A stretch of 64,000 nt of DNA from Erinaceus europaeus (taxonomy: Eukaryota > Chordata > Mammalia > Eulipotyphla > Erinaceidae), in assembly GCF_950295315.1 (NCBI RefSeq), contig NC_080171.1, forward strand, positions 29,394,682 to 29,458,681, written 5' to 3'. Shown here piece after piece: positions 11,101 through 26,100 of the stretch (position 1 is its first letter; each line of letters opens with the position of its first letter). Under the pieces are notes generated by a model that was not told the DNA's origin, ran no database searches, and saw only the letters and a list, made by a program, of their open reading frames with translations. The position numbers were made by a program, and so were the translations under genes.

Positions 11101-14100
11101 CCCTACTCCCATATTACTTGCTTTTACCTGGCAATGTATCCTCCTTCAACTTGTAGAAATCTTTTCACAATTTAAAAGGGTAGTTTCTGGGAGCTGGGCG
11201 GTGGTGCAGTGGATTAAACATAAGGACCAGCCTAAGAATCCTGGTTCGAGCCCCTGGCTCCCCACCTACAGGGGAGTCACTTCACAGGCAGTGAAGCAGG
11301 CCTGCAGATGTCTTTTTCTTCCCCTCTCTGTCTTCCCCTCCTCTCTCTATTTCTCTCTGTCCTATCCAACAACAACATCAATAACAACAATAAACAAGGA
11401 CAACAAAAGGGGGAAAATAAATAAAAAGGACAGTTTCTTCACTGTTTTTTTTTAAACTTTATATTCATTTTTTTCCTTTTGTTGCCCTTGTTTATCGTCA
11501 TTGTTATTATTGTTATTGCTGTCGTTGTTGTTGGATAGGACAGAGAAATGGAGAAAGGAGGGGATGACAGAGAGGCTGAGTGAAAGATAGACACCTGCAG
11601 ACCTGCTTCACCACCTGTGAAGCGACCCCCACCCCCTGCAGGTGGAGAGTCGGGGCTAGAACCGGGATCCTGATGCCGGTCCTTGCGCTTTGCGCCATGT
11701 GCATTTAACCTGCTGCGACACTGCCTGGCTCCCTCTTTCTTCACTGTTTTGTCACATCAAATGTTAAAATTCCAAGTTGATACTTCTGTGCTACTTTAAA
11801 TATACCCAAATACCTAATAATTATAACACCTGAGTAGGGACAAATGTAACTCCCAAGGTACTTCTATTTCTACTCTATCTATACGGTTCTCTAACATAAA
11901 TTGTTAAAACATTCATTAGTCTCACAATATAGATAAGTGGTTGGGTGCTCTGATTTAAGAAGTCTGACTTACAAATTTACTTAAAAGCATGATCTTACTT
12001 TATATTTGTATACATATGTAGCCACTATGTCATCTGTTCTAATAGCTAGTCAATTAGTAGGTCATGAGAGTGTTAACATTAGTTTTTTAAAGATTGTGGA
12101 AAAGGAAATGGATCTATTTTATAATAAATCAAAATTAAATCTGTCTTTTATTCTTACATTATACCATATCTCTTTCCTGCAACTTGATAACTGGAATTAA
12201 ACCCCAGAGAGCTGTCTGAATGAGCTCTTCAACAGAAATGCTTATAAAATTAAGTAATGGTTTATAATTAACTGAAGTCATTTCAAGTTTGTATATTTAC
12301 CTAAGACTTGAAAAAAGTTTATTAAATTAATAATTTCAATTGAATTATAAGCTGCTCATTAAGGTAGTACAAAGACAAGTGTCTGGGAGATGTTATAATC
12401 CTTTCTCAGAAAGTTGAAAAGTAAAGCTTATTTGTCCATTGAAATAAACATAAATAACTGCTATTTTCACAGATGCCTATCTACAATTTACTTAGTGAAA
12501 ATATACAAAAATGGAAAAAAAAAGCACAAATTGGTACTGAAGGAATTTATGCCCCACTATTTTTAAAGCATCCAAAGGTTCAAATTGCAGTTCTTACCCG
12601 AACACAGTGAGTAACAAAAGAGTCAATACAGTCCTTAGCCTGGTGATTATTATATAGGCAGCACCTGCAAGTTAATACACATGCCATAAAAATCAAACTA
12701 TCTGCTTAAAAAAAAAAAGTTATTATTAAAGAGGCTATCCAAATACAGGGAAGATGGAAAAAAGAAAAAAAGTACCCAAATATATAATTATGTTGACATG
12801 TAGAAACTGAATCTAAAATTTATGTTTTCACATTATAAATTTAGGTGGAAGATGTTAGCTAGTTACCTTAAAGGGGAAGAAATTTCTTGCAACACAGAAC
12901 AAATAGTAAGAAAAATGTCATGAAAAACATGGGTAAGTCTAAAAGACAGTATGTTCTAAAGATGGATAGAGATTAGGTAAAATGAACTGATTAGAAGCCT
13001 GACACTTCTTATGACTTTCAGACAGGAATTGTCACACAATTTTGTTATATATACACAGTTGATTCTTGGCATTCACAACAGTTACGTTCTATAAATTTGT
13101 CATGGATACCGAGTTAGAGAATACCGATTCAATGGTGCGGGAGGTGGCACAGTAGATAAAGTGTTGGATTCTCAAGCATGAGGTCCGGCATTAGATCCCT
13201 GGCAGCACATGTGCCAGAGTGCTATCTGGTTCTTTCTCTCTCTCTTCCTATCCCTCTCATTAATAAATAAATAAAAATTTTTTTGTGAAGAGAAAGAATA
13301 CTGATTCAGTACTTCCCTACTGCTGAGATAAGTACAGGGTTGAGCTTCTACAAGACTTTTCTTCTTGTGCAAAAGCATATTATAGCCTTCTTATGCAAAA
13401 GAATACTGAATGGTATATCATTACACATGGAAACCAAAATAATCTGTGAAATCACCAACAGAAACACAAAATGTACAGCAACTAATAAAATAGTCTCTAG
13501 TGTAAGGGTTAAAACAAGAAGGTAGATTTTACCCTATCTGATTGCAGAGCTGGGCAACTTATTTATTTATTTTGGCTGCACAGCCTATGTCCACAAAGAG
13601 CAGAATACTGATTTGAGGGATACAAATACATCTCAGTGAGCAGGCCAATTTGCATATACAGTATCTGAGAATGAGGGTAGTGCGTGTTATTATTTAAATG
13701 GGTAGTAAGGTCTAAGTGCTAAGTGAGGATTATTAAACAGAAAAGCAAAATGCAAATATGACTGATTTTTTAAAAAATTTATATAAACTGTTAACTGAAA
13801 TATAAACTGGTTAAATTATTTAGGAAAACAATTTTGGGGGCTGGGTAGAGGCTCACCCAGTAGAGTTCACAGGTTACCATGAGTGAGGATGAGGTTCAAG
13901 CTCCCAGTCAGTCCCCTCTTGCAGGGAAGTTTCACAAGCAGCAGAGCAGAGTTGTCTTTCCTCTGTCCTTTACTCCCTCTCCCTAAAATCAAATCTTTGT
14001 ATCTGAGATAAGATTCCCAACCATGTTTGCCTGGGAATCCTCCCTAGTGTAGCCATCCACTGACAGTTTTGTGCAAATTCCCAAGTTCTTCTTTTTAACT

Positions 14101-17100
14101 AGGATAACTCTGAGGTATAACTCATAGTTCCCAGGTTTTCCTGATAGTAACAAACTAGAATAACTTGCCAGGGAATGCATCTTTCCTTGGCTTTCTTCCT
14201 TTTATGTCCTTCTTACCCACAGTGATTTTTTTTTTCTTTTTCCCCTTGGGAACATTTCCTAAATTATATTTATAGAAGTCTTTGCCTCAGCGTTTGCTTC
14301 TGGGAAATTCAACCTAAGATAGTAAGTAATCAGAGTTTCATGTGAAATGTATACATTATTCAACAAATTGCTAATTAGAACAACAGACCATCAACTGTTC
14401 TTAAAATATATCATTTCATATGCCCATGTCTTCACACATGCAGTTTTATTTTGTTTTATTTATTTATTTTTTAAGAAAAAGTAAACAGGATGTGGGTAGA
14501 CAGAATAATGGGTTATAAAAAAATTTAACATAGGTCACTAAATTTCTGATGGCTCATCTAGAAAATGTTTTTCTTATACTAGATCTAACATCAAGTTCAT
14601 ACAATCCTCAATTTTTGTGGCAGGTTATCAATTACTGACGTGATTGAAGGTACTTGTTTTTAACATGTAACATGAATTACAACAACAGCTTTGACTTTGT
14701 AATAAAGAAAAAGCAGAGAATCTGGGTCTTTGGAAAACATATATGGTATAAAATGCCTTAGGATACTTACTTCGGGGAGAGCACCGGAGGACTGACAAAC
14801 GACCTCAGAGCATCTTTTACCATGTCTTGCATAAGGTGAGTTCCAAAGACTTTTTTGTTATCCACCAAGAAAGTGGTCTGCAAACAAGTATTATGTATCA
14901 GCAAAGTTCTCACAATCTTCATACACAGTTCTGTATTTGTCATTACTATGACATAAGGTTAAATAAATTTAAATACAAAAAACTCCTGAAATTTTTAATT
15001 ATGTCACTAATTCCACAATGGGCTCTATTTGCTAAGTCCTACTCCAGGCGTTATTTCTCAGGTAAGGGAATAAAACTTAGGTAAGAAAAAAACATTCCCA
15101 AATTAAAAGTAGTCATTTTCACATAGTCAAATTCAGCAGTATAGTCTGAATATCAAATGAGCTAATTAATATGTAAGGTTTCACAAATTATCAAGCATAT
15201 TCGATGATTATAAGTAACAAACTGGCTGAAAATCTTTCTCATGAATACTTTGGAATTTATTACAATGAAAACAAAACTAAAAAATGTATTTTCTCTCCTG
15301 AACAAACTCAGTGTATCTACTAAAACTTGATTTCCTAATATATGTAGGTTATTCTCAGTTTTTGGCAATCTTGAACCAAACAGCTATAGACATTTACATA
15401 CAAGTTTTTACAAAATGTCAAAATTTACCTCAAGGAGGAGTGGTGTTTATATACTTAACTACAAAAGGAGATTTATTTATTTTATGAGAGACTGAGACCA
15501 GAGCACTGCTTTTGTGATGCTAGGGATTAGACCTGGGGTCCTAATCATGTAACTTCTGTCTTCTTTGTTCCCCGGCTGAATTTATCTAATTTTTAAGAAG
15601 TAAGTTTTTTTATCAGAAAATAGTTTCTCCTATTTTAAGTAAGAGTATCTTTTCCTTTCCTATCAATTTATCATTTTTAAATATAGTTTCTCTATTTTTT
15701 AAATTATTTATTATTGCAGAGACAGAAATTGAGAGGGAAAGAGATACTAAGGGAGATAAGAGAAACCAGCAGCTCTACTTCACCACACATGAAGATTTTC
15801 CCTTGTAGGTGGGACCAGGGACTTGAATCAGGGTCCTTGGGCACTTTAGTGTGTGCACTTAACCAGGTGCATCACCAAAAGGAAACCTTAATTTATCAAT
15901 TTTTTAATGAACGTCACATCTGATACTGCACCTAAGAACTCTCTGCTTTCCCTCAAAGTCAGATTGTTTTCCTATTTTTGTTCCCAAAGTTTTATACATT
16001 CATGTTTTTATTTTCAAATATATTTATTTATTATTGGATAGACAGCCAGAAATTGAGAGGAGTGGGAGATAGGGAGAGAGACAGAGACAGACATCTGCAC
16101 CCCTGCTTCACCACTCGTGAAGCCTTCCCCCTGCAGGTAGGGACGCTTGCACTACGTATCCACTGCTCCTGGCAACCATCTTTTTCCCCATTGTTGTTGT
16201 TGGATAGGACAGAGAGAAATTGAGAGAGGAGAGGAAGACAGAGAGGGAGAAAGATAAGACACCTGCAGTCCTGCTCCACTGCTTGTGAAGCGACCCCCTT
16301 GCAGGTGGGGAGCCAGGGCTCGAACCAGTATCCTTTTGCCAGTCCTTGTGCTCCACACTGTGTGTTAATACCGGGTTCCCTCTCCAATCATTCTTCTTCT
16401 TCTTTTTTTTTTTAATATTTATTTATTTCCTTTTTGTTGCCCTTGTTGTTTTTATTGTTGTTGTAGTTGTTGTTATTGATGTCATTGTTGTTGTATAGAG
16501 AGAGAAATGGAGATGGAGGAAGACACAGGGGGAGAGAAAGAGAGACACCTGCAGACCTGTTTCATCGCCTGTGAAGCGACTCCCCTATAGGTGGGGACCC
16601 GGGAGCTCGAAACGGGATCCTTACGCTGGTCCTTGTGCTTTGCGCCACCTGCGCTTAACCCACTGCGCTACTGTCCGACCCCCTCTCCAATCATTCTTAC
16701 CCACTTGTTGAAAAGACCATGTTTCCACTGACTAGTCTTTTTGTACTTCATTAAAAATTGACTATAAACAGGGATCCTGTTGGTGGGTGTTATAAGAAGC
16801 ATGTGTGTGTGTGTGTGTACACATAAAAATATACTTGTGCAATCAAGTAGTGTAAGTTTCTCAATGGTTTCCCCCACCCCCAAAACTGTTTTATTTTTAT
16901 TTCTTTGCCTTTCCATATATACATTTTAGACTCAGCTGTTAACTTCTACAAAAACTCCCATTCTAATTTTGACTGAGATTGCTCTGAATCTGTAGATCAA
17001 CTCTGGGGAGGCCCAACATCTTAAAGACATCAATTCTGGCATCATTTAGTTTTGCGTTGATTTCTTTTATTAGTACTTTGGAATCATCCCCCTTTATGTA

Positions 17101-20100
17101 CAGGCATTATAAACATGCATTTAATTTATATCTTACTATTGCCTTTTATGTTATTCTGTTGTATTATACTGTTTTTACTAAAAAAAATTTAAGGGACACT
17201 GGATTATAACACTACCTAAGTTTCAAGTATACATCATAATTGAACAATCATTAGAAATTTGCACATCATGATACTGTTTTCAAAATTTTAATTTATCACT
17301 GTTTATTGAAAATATATAAATACAACTACTTTTTGTTTTTCACCCTTTGATACTAGATTCATCAAATCTAAAAATTTATAAGACAGGGGCTGGGCAGTTA
17401 AATGCACACAGTACAAAGTGCAAAGATCCCAGTTCAAGCTCCCAGCTCCCCACCTGCAGGGATTAAACAGGTATGCAGGTGTTTTCCTTTCTCCTTCCCC
17501 TCTCAATTTCTCTCTGTCCTATCCACAAGAAAAAATCAAAATATGGCTGCAGGAGCAGTGCATTCATAGTACAGGAACTGAGCCCCAGCAATAACCCTGG
17601 AGGAAAAAAAAATTACAAGACCATCGGCACTCTCTATACAGAAAGTTGTGTCATACATAAAATGTATGTCTTCCTTTCTCATTTTTTCCCTACCTTTTTT
17701 CCACTAAGTAAGATTTCTTCTTCTTTCTTTTTTCCCCAAAGTTTGTCTGTTTTGTTATCTATCCACATATGGTACCAATATCTGCTTTTCACTTATTTCA
17801 CTAGTATAAATCACCTCTGGTTTCACTTACTTAGTCTTCATCCATATAATCTCATCATTTTTAAAAAATAGTTTTTTTTTTTAAATTGTTGTTGATGTCA
17901 TTGTTAGATAGGACAGAGAGAAATGGAGAGAGGCGGGAAAGACAGAGAGGGAAAGAAAGATAGACACCTGCAGACCTGCCTCACCACCTGTGAAGTGACT
18001 TCCCTGTGGGTACAGAGCTGGGGACTCGAACTGGGATCCTTCTATTGGTCCTTGTGCTTTATGCCATGTGCACTTAACCCACTGTGCTACTCCCAATCTC
18101 ATCATTTTTAATAGCAGAGCAATATTCATTGAATATATTGTCCTATACTTTATTTATTCAGTTATATGTTGATGGGCATATAGGTTAACTACCTATTTTG
18201 GCTACCGAATAGTGTAGCTATGAACACACGGATGTACCTATTCTGAATTAGTGTTCTCATATACTTCAGGATCCATAAACTATTCAATTTTTTAAAATTT
18301 ATTAAATACAGACAGCCAGAAATCAAGAGGGAGGGGAGTGATAGAGAGGGAGAGAGACAGAGAGACACCTACAGCCCTGCTTTCACCACTTGTAAAGCTT
18401 TCCCCCTTCGGGTGGGAACTGGGGGCTCAAACCTGGGTCCTTGGGCATGCACTTAACCAGGTGCACCACCACCCAGCCCCTATTTTAATTTTTTTAAAGG
18501 CTGTTTGCACTTGTTTTAGAAATAAAAATTATTTGACAGGACAGAAAGAAATTGAGCATGCAAGGGGAGATGGGGGGGAGAGGAAAACAGACATCGATAG
18601 CACTGCTTTACCGCTTGTTAGACTTCGCAACCATCTGGCCCCTCTTCATAGCTAACTACTGATTTATTTATTTTTTTTGTATTTCCTTCAGTCTTAGAGT
18701 TTAGTTTTCTTGTTTTGTTTAAAGTATATTTAAATTAATGATTTCAGACCTTTTTCTTTCATCAACACTTAATGTTATAAAATCCCCTAACTCCTGCTTA
18801 ATTTAATCGTAGCCCAAATTCTGATGTTTTGTTTTTATCCGAATCTAAGATTTCATTGATCCAGAAGTTTTTATTTATTTATTTGATAAAGACAGCCAGA
18901 AATTGAGAGGAAGAGGGAGATATATATAGACACCTGTAGCACTGCTTTAATATTTCCGGAGCTTTCCCCCTGGAGGTATGGACCAGGGGCTTGAACTAGG
19001 TTCCTTGAGCATTGTAACATGTGCGCTCAACCAGGTGTGCCATCAACTGGCTCCACATGAATTCTTTAGACATGCATTAACTTCCAAATATTTGAAGAAT
19101 TTTCCAGGTATGTTTGTTATTGATTTTTTTTTTTTTAACCTCAGAATAGTAAAAAATAATATTAGGGACCAAGAGGTGGCAATGCATAGGAGAGCAGTGC
19201 TTTGGTGTCTTCAATTAAAAATATTTTTAATTAAAACACACACATATATGTGCGTGTATATATATATATATGTATGCATACATATATATCACTAGCTTGA
19301 ATATCCTGTAAAAGCATGCTTTTGTTTAGTCAATCAGTAAAACAATGTGAAAACATTTATTTGATTTTTTAAAAAAGTATTTCATTACTAAGTAGAACTT
19401 ACTTGTAACAGAGATCTTGAAAGAACACAAGGTGACTGCTCACTAAACTCACAGAAAAAATCCTAAATACACAGAGGAAAAGTTATGTCATTAATGGATA
19501 AAATGAAACAGCAAATGGAGTCTAATGTGTGCTAGATCCTTTGGAAATGATAAACCACCTGAGTTAAAATATTACAACTAAAGGTCATTCCTATAGGAAT
19601 TGTCTAATTCTACCAATGAGACAAGACATGGATAATCTTGGGATCTTCTTCTGTCTACTGACAGTAATGTGGGGATATCAATATTAAATTTATATTAATC
19701 CTCTCAGGGAGAAGTTGAAAAACAAGACCAGAAAAGAAAACATAAGTAGAACCTGAAATGGATTTGACATATTACACCAAAGTAAAAGACTCTGGGGTGG
19801 GTGGGGAGAATACAGGTCCATGAAGGATGATAGAGGACCTAGTGGGGGTTGTATTGTTATACGGGAAACTGGGGAATGTTATGCATGTACAAACTATTGT
19901 ATTTACTGTTGAATGTAAAACATTAATTCCCCAATAAAGAAATAATAATAATAATAAAAACAGTAGAGAATGTTCCATCCTTCAAAGGGAAGCTGGACAA
20001 CATACTCTATGCTACACCTGAGGAAGATGGGTTCTGAAATTGGGGCAGCTTGGAATGTTCCTACTCATGACCACAGAATGTAAGCTCAGATCTACAGGGA

Positions 20101-23100
20101 TGCAGAGGTCATATAGGCTCCTAAGCTGAATATGGGCCCCAGATCACATCAAATCAATGGGGTTTACAGTCAACAATATTTATAAATCTTTTCCATGTTT
20201 GAGAGCTACTCTCTTCCCTGACCCAGCTTTCTGGTCCTTTCTCTAGCATGCCAGCATCTCCCCAGACAATAACTTGGATCCATCTGCATATCAGATGTCA
20301 AGCTCAGGGAAAAAAAAAGAAAAAAAAACTAGTATAGCCACAGGCCCTTTGGAATATAACTAAAATATGCCTACTAGCTATCTACAGAATGGATGACCCC
20401 CCAACTCTTCATCTGCACTATGTCAGCCTTTAGGTCCATGATTGCTCAACAGTTTGGCTCTGTATGTTAACTCTCTTTTCAACCACTAGGTTCCAGATGC
20501 CAGCATGATGCTGACCAGACTTCCCTGGACAGACAACCCCACCAATTTGTCCTGGAACTCCCGATTCCCCAGAGCCCTTCCCCACTAGAGAAAGAGAGAG
20601 ACAGGCTGGGAATATGGATTGACCTGTCAATGCCCATGTTCATCAGGGAAGCAATTACAGAAGCCAGACCTTCAACCTTCTGCACCCCACAATGACCTTG
20701 GGTCCATACTCCCAGAGGGTTAAAGAATAGGAAAGCTATCAAGGGAGGGGATGGGATACAGAGTTCTGGTGGTGGGAATTGTGTGGAGTTGTACCCCTCT
20801 TATCCTATGGTTTTCTCAATGTTTCCTTTTTATAAAAAAAAAAAAATTTAAAAAAGGGAAAGCTATGGGGAGGGGAATGGGATACAAAGTTCTGGTGGTG
20901 GGAACTGTTTGGAGTTGTACCCTTCTTAATCTATGGTTTTTGTCAGTGTTCTCTTTTTATAAATACAAATTTTTAAAAAATGGAAAAAAATTTATATTAA
21001 TCAATAATAATTTACAAATAATGGCCAAGTTTTACTTTCAGCTTCATATATATAGAAACCAAGGTCAACTGAATTCATATTACTAACAAACTGTTTCTGA
21101 CTCTAGAGACCAAAAAAATGTTAAGTTTCTGTTGTCTAGGAGGTGGCACAGCAGATAAACTGCTGGGCTCTCAAGCATGAGTTTCATCCCCAGCAGCACA
21201 TATACCATAGTAGTACTCTTGTTTTTCTTTTTTTTTTAATTAATTATTATTGGATAGAAACAGAGAGAAATTAAGATGAGAGGGAAAGATTGAGAGGAAA
21301 AGAGACATAGACACTTGCAGCCCTTTACCACTTGTGAAGCTTTCTCCCTGCAGGTGGGGATTGGGTCCTTGCATACTGTGCTGTGTGCACTCAACCAGGT
21401 GCACCACCACCTGGCCCCATACTCTGGTTCTCTAGCTCTCTCTCCTCCTAGCCCTTTCACTAATACATAAATAAAATTTTTTTAAAAATCTTAAGTTTCT
21501 ATACAGAAATAAAGGAAGGAAGGAAGGAAGGAAGAAGAAAGAAAGAAAGGAGGGAGGAAGGAAGGAAGGAAAAAAAAATACTGTTGGCAGGACATAACTT
21601 AATGGATATGCAAAAAGACTTTCATGCCTGAGGCTCCAAAGTCCCCGACTCAATATCCCATAAACCAGAGTTGAGCAGTGTTCTGACTTAAAAAATGAAG
21701 AAGCAAAACAAACCACAACAATATCTATAAATACTAAGAAAGTAATTACTTTTTTCCCTCCCTTTTTTTTCCCCTTTTCCTTTTTACATACAGAGAAACA
21801 GACAGGGAGGTAGAGGGAGAAAGTGAAAGAGACCACAGAACCACGGCTTCCTTCCATGCATTGGGGACTGGACTTGAACAGTAAAACACTGGAAACTGGT
21901 GGTCCAGGAGGTGACGACGCAGTGACAAAGCTTTGGACTCTCAAGCATGAGGTCCTGAGTTTAATCCCTGGCAGCACAGGCGCCGGAGTGATGTCTGGTT
22001 CTTTCTCTCTCCTACTATCTTTCTCATTAGTAAATAAATAAAATCTTAAAAAAAAAAACAAAAAACACTAGAAACTAGTTCATATTAAGACTGGAAAAAC
22101 AAAACAAAACAAAAACAAAAATCCTGGGGTAAAGACTTACAACGGGATAACACATAGCCATTAAAATATTGCAGAAATGTATGTATTTGTTGACATGAAA
22201 GATGTTTATATCATAAAAAACAGTAATTTAAAAAAATCAGGTAATCAGGGAGTCGGGTGGTAGCGCAGCGAGTTAAGCGCAAGTGGCGCAAAGCACAAGG
22301 ACCGGCTAAAGAATCCCGGTTTGAGCTCCCGGCTCCCCACCTGCAGGGGAGTCGCTTCACAGGTAGTGAAGCAAATCTGCAGGTGTCTGTCTTTCTCTCC
22401 CACTCTGTCTCCCCCTCCTCTCTCCATTTCTCTCTGTCCTATCCAACAACAACGACATCAATAATAACTACAATAATAAAACAAGGACAACAAAAGGGAA
22501 TAAATATTAAAAAAAAGAAATAGCCATAAAAAAGTTTTAAAAAAATCAGGCAATCATACAAAATTTTTACACTCATGTACGTACATTTATTTTATTGTAT
22601 TTTTAAAACTGCATTCACTTATTTTGATAGAACACAAAGAAATTGAGAGAGAGAGAGAGAGACACCTGCAATACTGCTTCACCACTCTTGAAGATTTCCC
22701 CCTGCAGGTGAGGATCAGGAGTTTGAAGCTGGTTCCTAGTATATGATAATACATGCATTTAATCAGGTGTGCCACCACCCAGCCCCTTATGTATGTGCAT
22801 TTATAATTATTTTATTTTGTTTTATTATTGGAAACAAGAGAGGAACTGAGAGGGGAGGGGAAGACAGAGAGACAGAAAGACACCTGCGGGGGGTCGGGCG
22901 GTGGCGCAGTGGGTTAAGCGCAGGGACCAGCATAAGGATCCCGGTTCGAGCCCCCGGCTCCCCACCTGCAGGGGAGTCACTTCACAGGCGGTGAAGCAGG
23001 TCTGCAGGTATCTATCTTTCTCTCCCCCTCTCTCTCTGTCTTCACCTCCTCTCTCCATTTCTCTCTGTCCTATCCAACAACAAAGCAACGTCAACAATGG

Positions 23101-26100
23101 CAATAATAACCGCAATGAGGCTGCAACAACTAGGGCAACAAAAAGGGGGAAAATGGCCTCTAGGAGCGGTGGATTCATGGTGCAGGCACGGAGTCCAGCA
23201 ATAACCCTGGAGGAAAAAAAAAAAAAAAAAGAAAGACACCTGCAGCCCTGCTTCACCACTTGTGAAGCTTGCCCCCGTAGGTGGGGACTAGGGGCTTGAA
23301 CCTGGGTATTTGTGCACTGTAATGTGTGTGCTTAACCAGGTGTGCCACTATCTGGCCTGTATATATTTATAATTATTTGAAAGATTCTGAACACAGAATC
23401 CAGAATTCAACCTCCCCCCCATAAAACCTGTATCTGCCTCTTTCAACTTAAACTCCATGACCTCTAAAATGGATAATATAAGGATTATATAGAAAAATTA
23501 AATATATTCAAACCTCTACTTATCACAGTAGCATATAACGTACTCTTCAGAGTTTCTACAAACTGATAGACTAATCTGTTGTTAGTGATATTTCAGAAGA
23601 GATTTGTACTTACCAGGATACAATGTAAATTTGTTAAATTGACCACTTCACAAACAGTTTTTATTCTATCTATTAATCTTGTAAAATAGTTGACCATTTC
23701 TTCCCTTTTGATTATTTTTGCATATCGAGGGAAGGTGGGTGGAAGTAGCCTCTGGTTAACAAGGGGCTCAAAGCCCATCATAATTGGATGATCTAAAAAG
23801 AAAAAAAGAAAATTTTACAATATTTCTCTAGATTATAGATATATATATCAATTATTCTGTTGTTGTTACCAGGGGTTCACAATTCCAGGCTGATTTTTTC
23901 AGAAAGGAAAGAGACATTCAATCCCCAGCACCACCGTAAGCCTCAGTTGAGTAGTGATCTTGTAATAATAAGAATGATGATGATGATGATGAAAAGGAGA
24001 CAGAGTAAAACGATCTGTTATCCTCACAGTTATTTAAAATAAGAAATCTTTCTCATCTCACTTGCACCATGCAGCAATGGGACTGGAAGACTGCTCCAGT
24101 GGTAGAGAACAGGCCTTACATTTGGAAGCACGATAGGAAACAAAGGGGGGAGCCACATGGGAGGTGGAGGAGGAACGCTGTGGTATCTGTTATCTCTCAC
24201 AACAGCAGCAGCAGCAGCAAAAAACATAAGCGGGCAAGTTGGAAGCCACCCAGGATCAGTACAAGGGATGTGTGAGGTCCTAGTTTCATTCATACCAAAT
24301 AAAAATGCAAAATAAACAAAGAACAAGTATGTACTGTCAGATGGATTCAATCTAAGTTACTTTACAAGTCAATAAATTATAGAAAAAGAAAAGACATCAG
24401 GATTTTTGTCCTTTCTGATAGATTCAAGAGACTTTCCTCTCCACTCATTAAAAAACGGGCTGGTAGAATTCACTATGTAGAGCATAGCATCAAGAAACAG
24501 TGCTGAGGTGTCTCTTTCCTCCTTATTTCTCTCTCTCCCCTTCCCTTTCTGAGTTTCTCTGAAATTTAAAAAGCATTTTTTTGGTTCCATTTTACATCAT
24601 ACTATATAAATCTGTGCATTTTATTTAAAAATATTTATTTTACTAGAGAGAATCAGAGCATCACTTTGGCATATGCAATGCTGGAGTGAACTGAGGCCTC
24701 ATGCCTCCAAGTTCAGTGCTCTAGTCACTGCATCACGTCCAGAGCTGCAACACAGATACATTTTAAAACATTTTCCATCCTGTGGCAGAGGAAACTATTC
24801 AGCAGGTAGAACACAGGGCTCTAGTCTAGCCTGAGACTCCTGGTGTGCTCTCAGGTGCCACATGTACCAACCAGAGTGGTCTGGTTTTATTCTGTCAAGT
24901 GAAAATATCTCATACAAAATAAAATGTAAAAAAAAAAATCTTGGGGCCAGGTGGTGATATACCTGGTTGAGCACACATGTTACAATGTGCAAGGGCCAGG
25001 GTTCAAGCCCCAGGGCCCCACCTGTAGGGGGAAAGCTTTGCAAGTGGTAAAGCAGTCCTGATGTCTCTCTGTCTCTCCCTATCATCCCCTTCCCTCTCCA
25101 TTTCTGGCTGTCTTTAATAAATAAAGATAATAAAATTCTTAAGAAAAAAAGTTTAGGGGGCTGGGCTGTGGTAAACTTGATTGCGTGCATATGTTATAAT
25201 GTGCAAGGACTCAGGTTAAAGCTCCCAGTCCCCACCTGCAGGGGAAAAGCTTCATGAATGATGAAGCAAGGCTACAAGTGTCTGTTTCTCTCACTCTCTA
25301 TCCCCCCCTTCCCTCTGGATTTCTGACTGTCTCAATGCAATAAATAAAGATAATAATTTAAAAAAAATAAAAAGGTAAAAAAATCTTTAAAACTGCATTT
25401 CATATCTGGTTAAGTCACTGAACAAATTTAACAGTTCTTTTTTTAAATTTATTTTTATTATTGTATAGAGACAGAGAGAAATTGAGAGGAGGTGATAGAG
25501 AGGGAGAGAGACAGAGAGACACCTGCAGCCCTGCTTTACCACTCGTGAAGCTTTCCCCTGCAGGTGGGGACCAGGGTCTTGAACCTGGATCCTTGTGCAC
25601 TGTAATGTGTGTGCTTAACCAAGTGCACCACTGCCTGGTCCCCATTCAACAAAGTTCTTAACATGTGCTCTATTGGTATAAGATTTAGTTTTATCTTTTT
25701 TAAAAAATTAATTTTTATTTATAAAAAGGAACCACTGACAAAAAACATAGGATAAGAAGGGTACAAGTCCTTAGCAGTTCTGTGTTTGACCAATTTATAT
25801 TCAGATGTCACTTTATGATTCACACAAGTGAAGGTAAGCATGATTGTGTTAAGTCATAGACTGTACGGAGGTTTTCTTGGGAAATTTTGTTTTGGGATGT
25901 TCAGATCATCAGCTAGGTCAAAAGCCATTATAATTGAAATGAAAAATCTATAGGTTCCTAGGGGATGCCCATTTCTATATTCCAGCATCCTAGTGGCGGG
26001 CTCAGTTTTATCTTTTTAAAAAAATAATCTTTTAATGTCTCTTAAATCCTAATCACTATAAGCAGTGATTTATAAATGTCTCTTTTTTTTTTTTAAGGCT

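Noticed and set aside
21432..22061. A 209-codon minus-strand open frame
   Set aside because: It runs through SINE-C, SINE-D and a purine microsatellite and consists of low-complexity Phe, Lys and Ser stretches.
22248..22330. tRNA-like A and B boxes repeated throughout
   Set aside because: They belong to SINE heads; no complete cloverleaf with anticodon arm and acceptor pairing of a real tRNA gene was seen.
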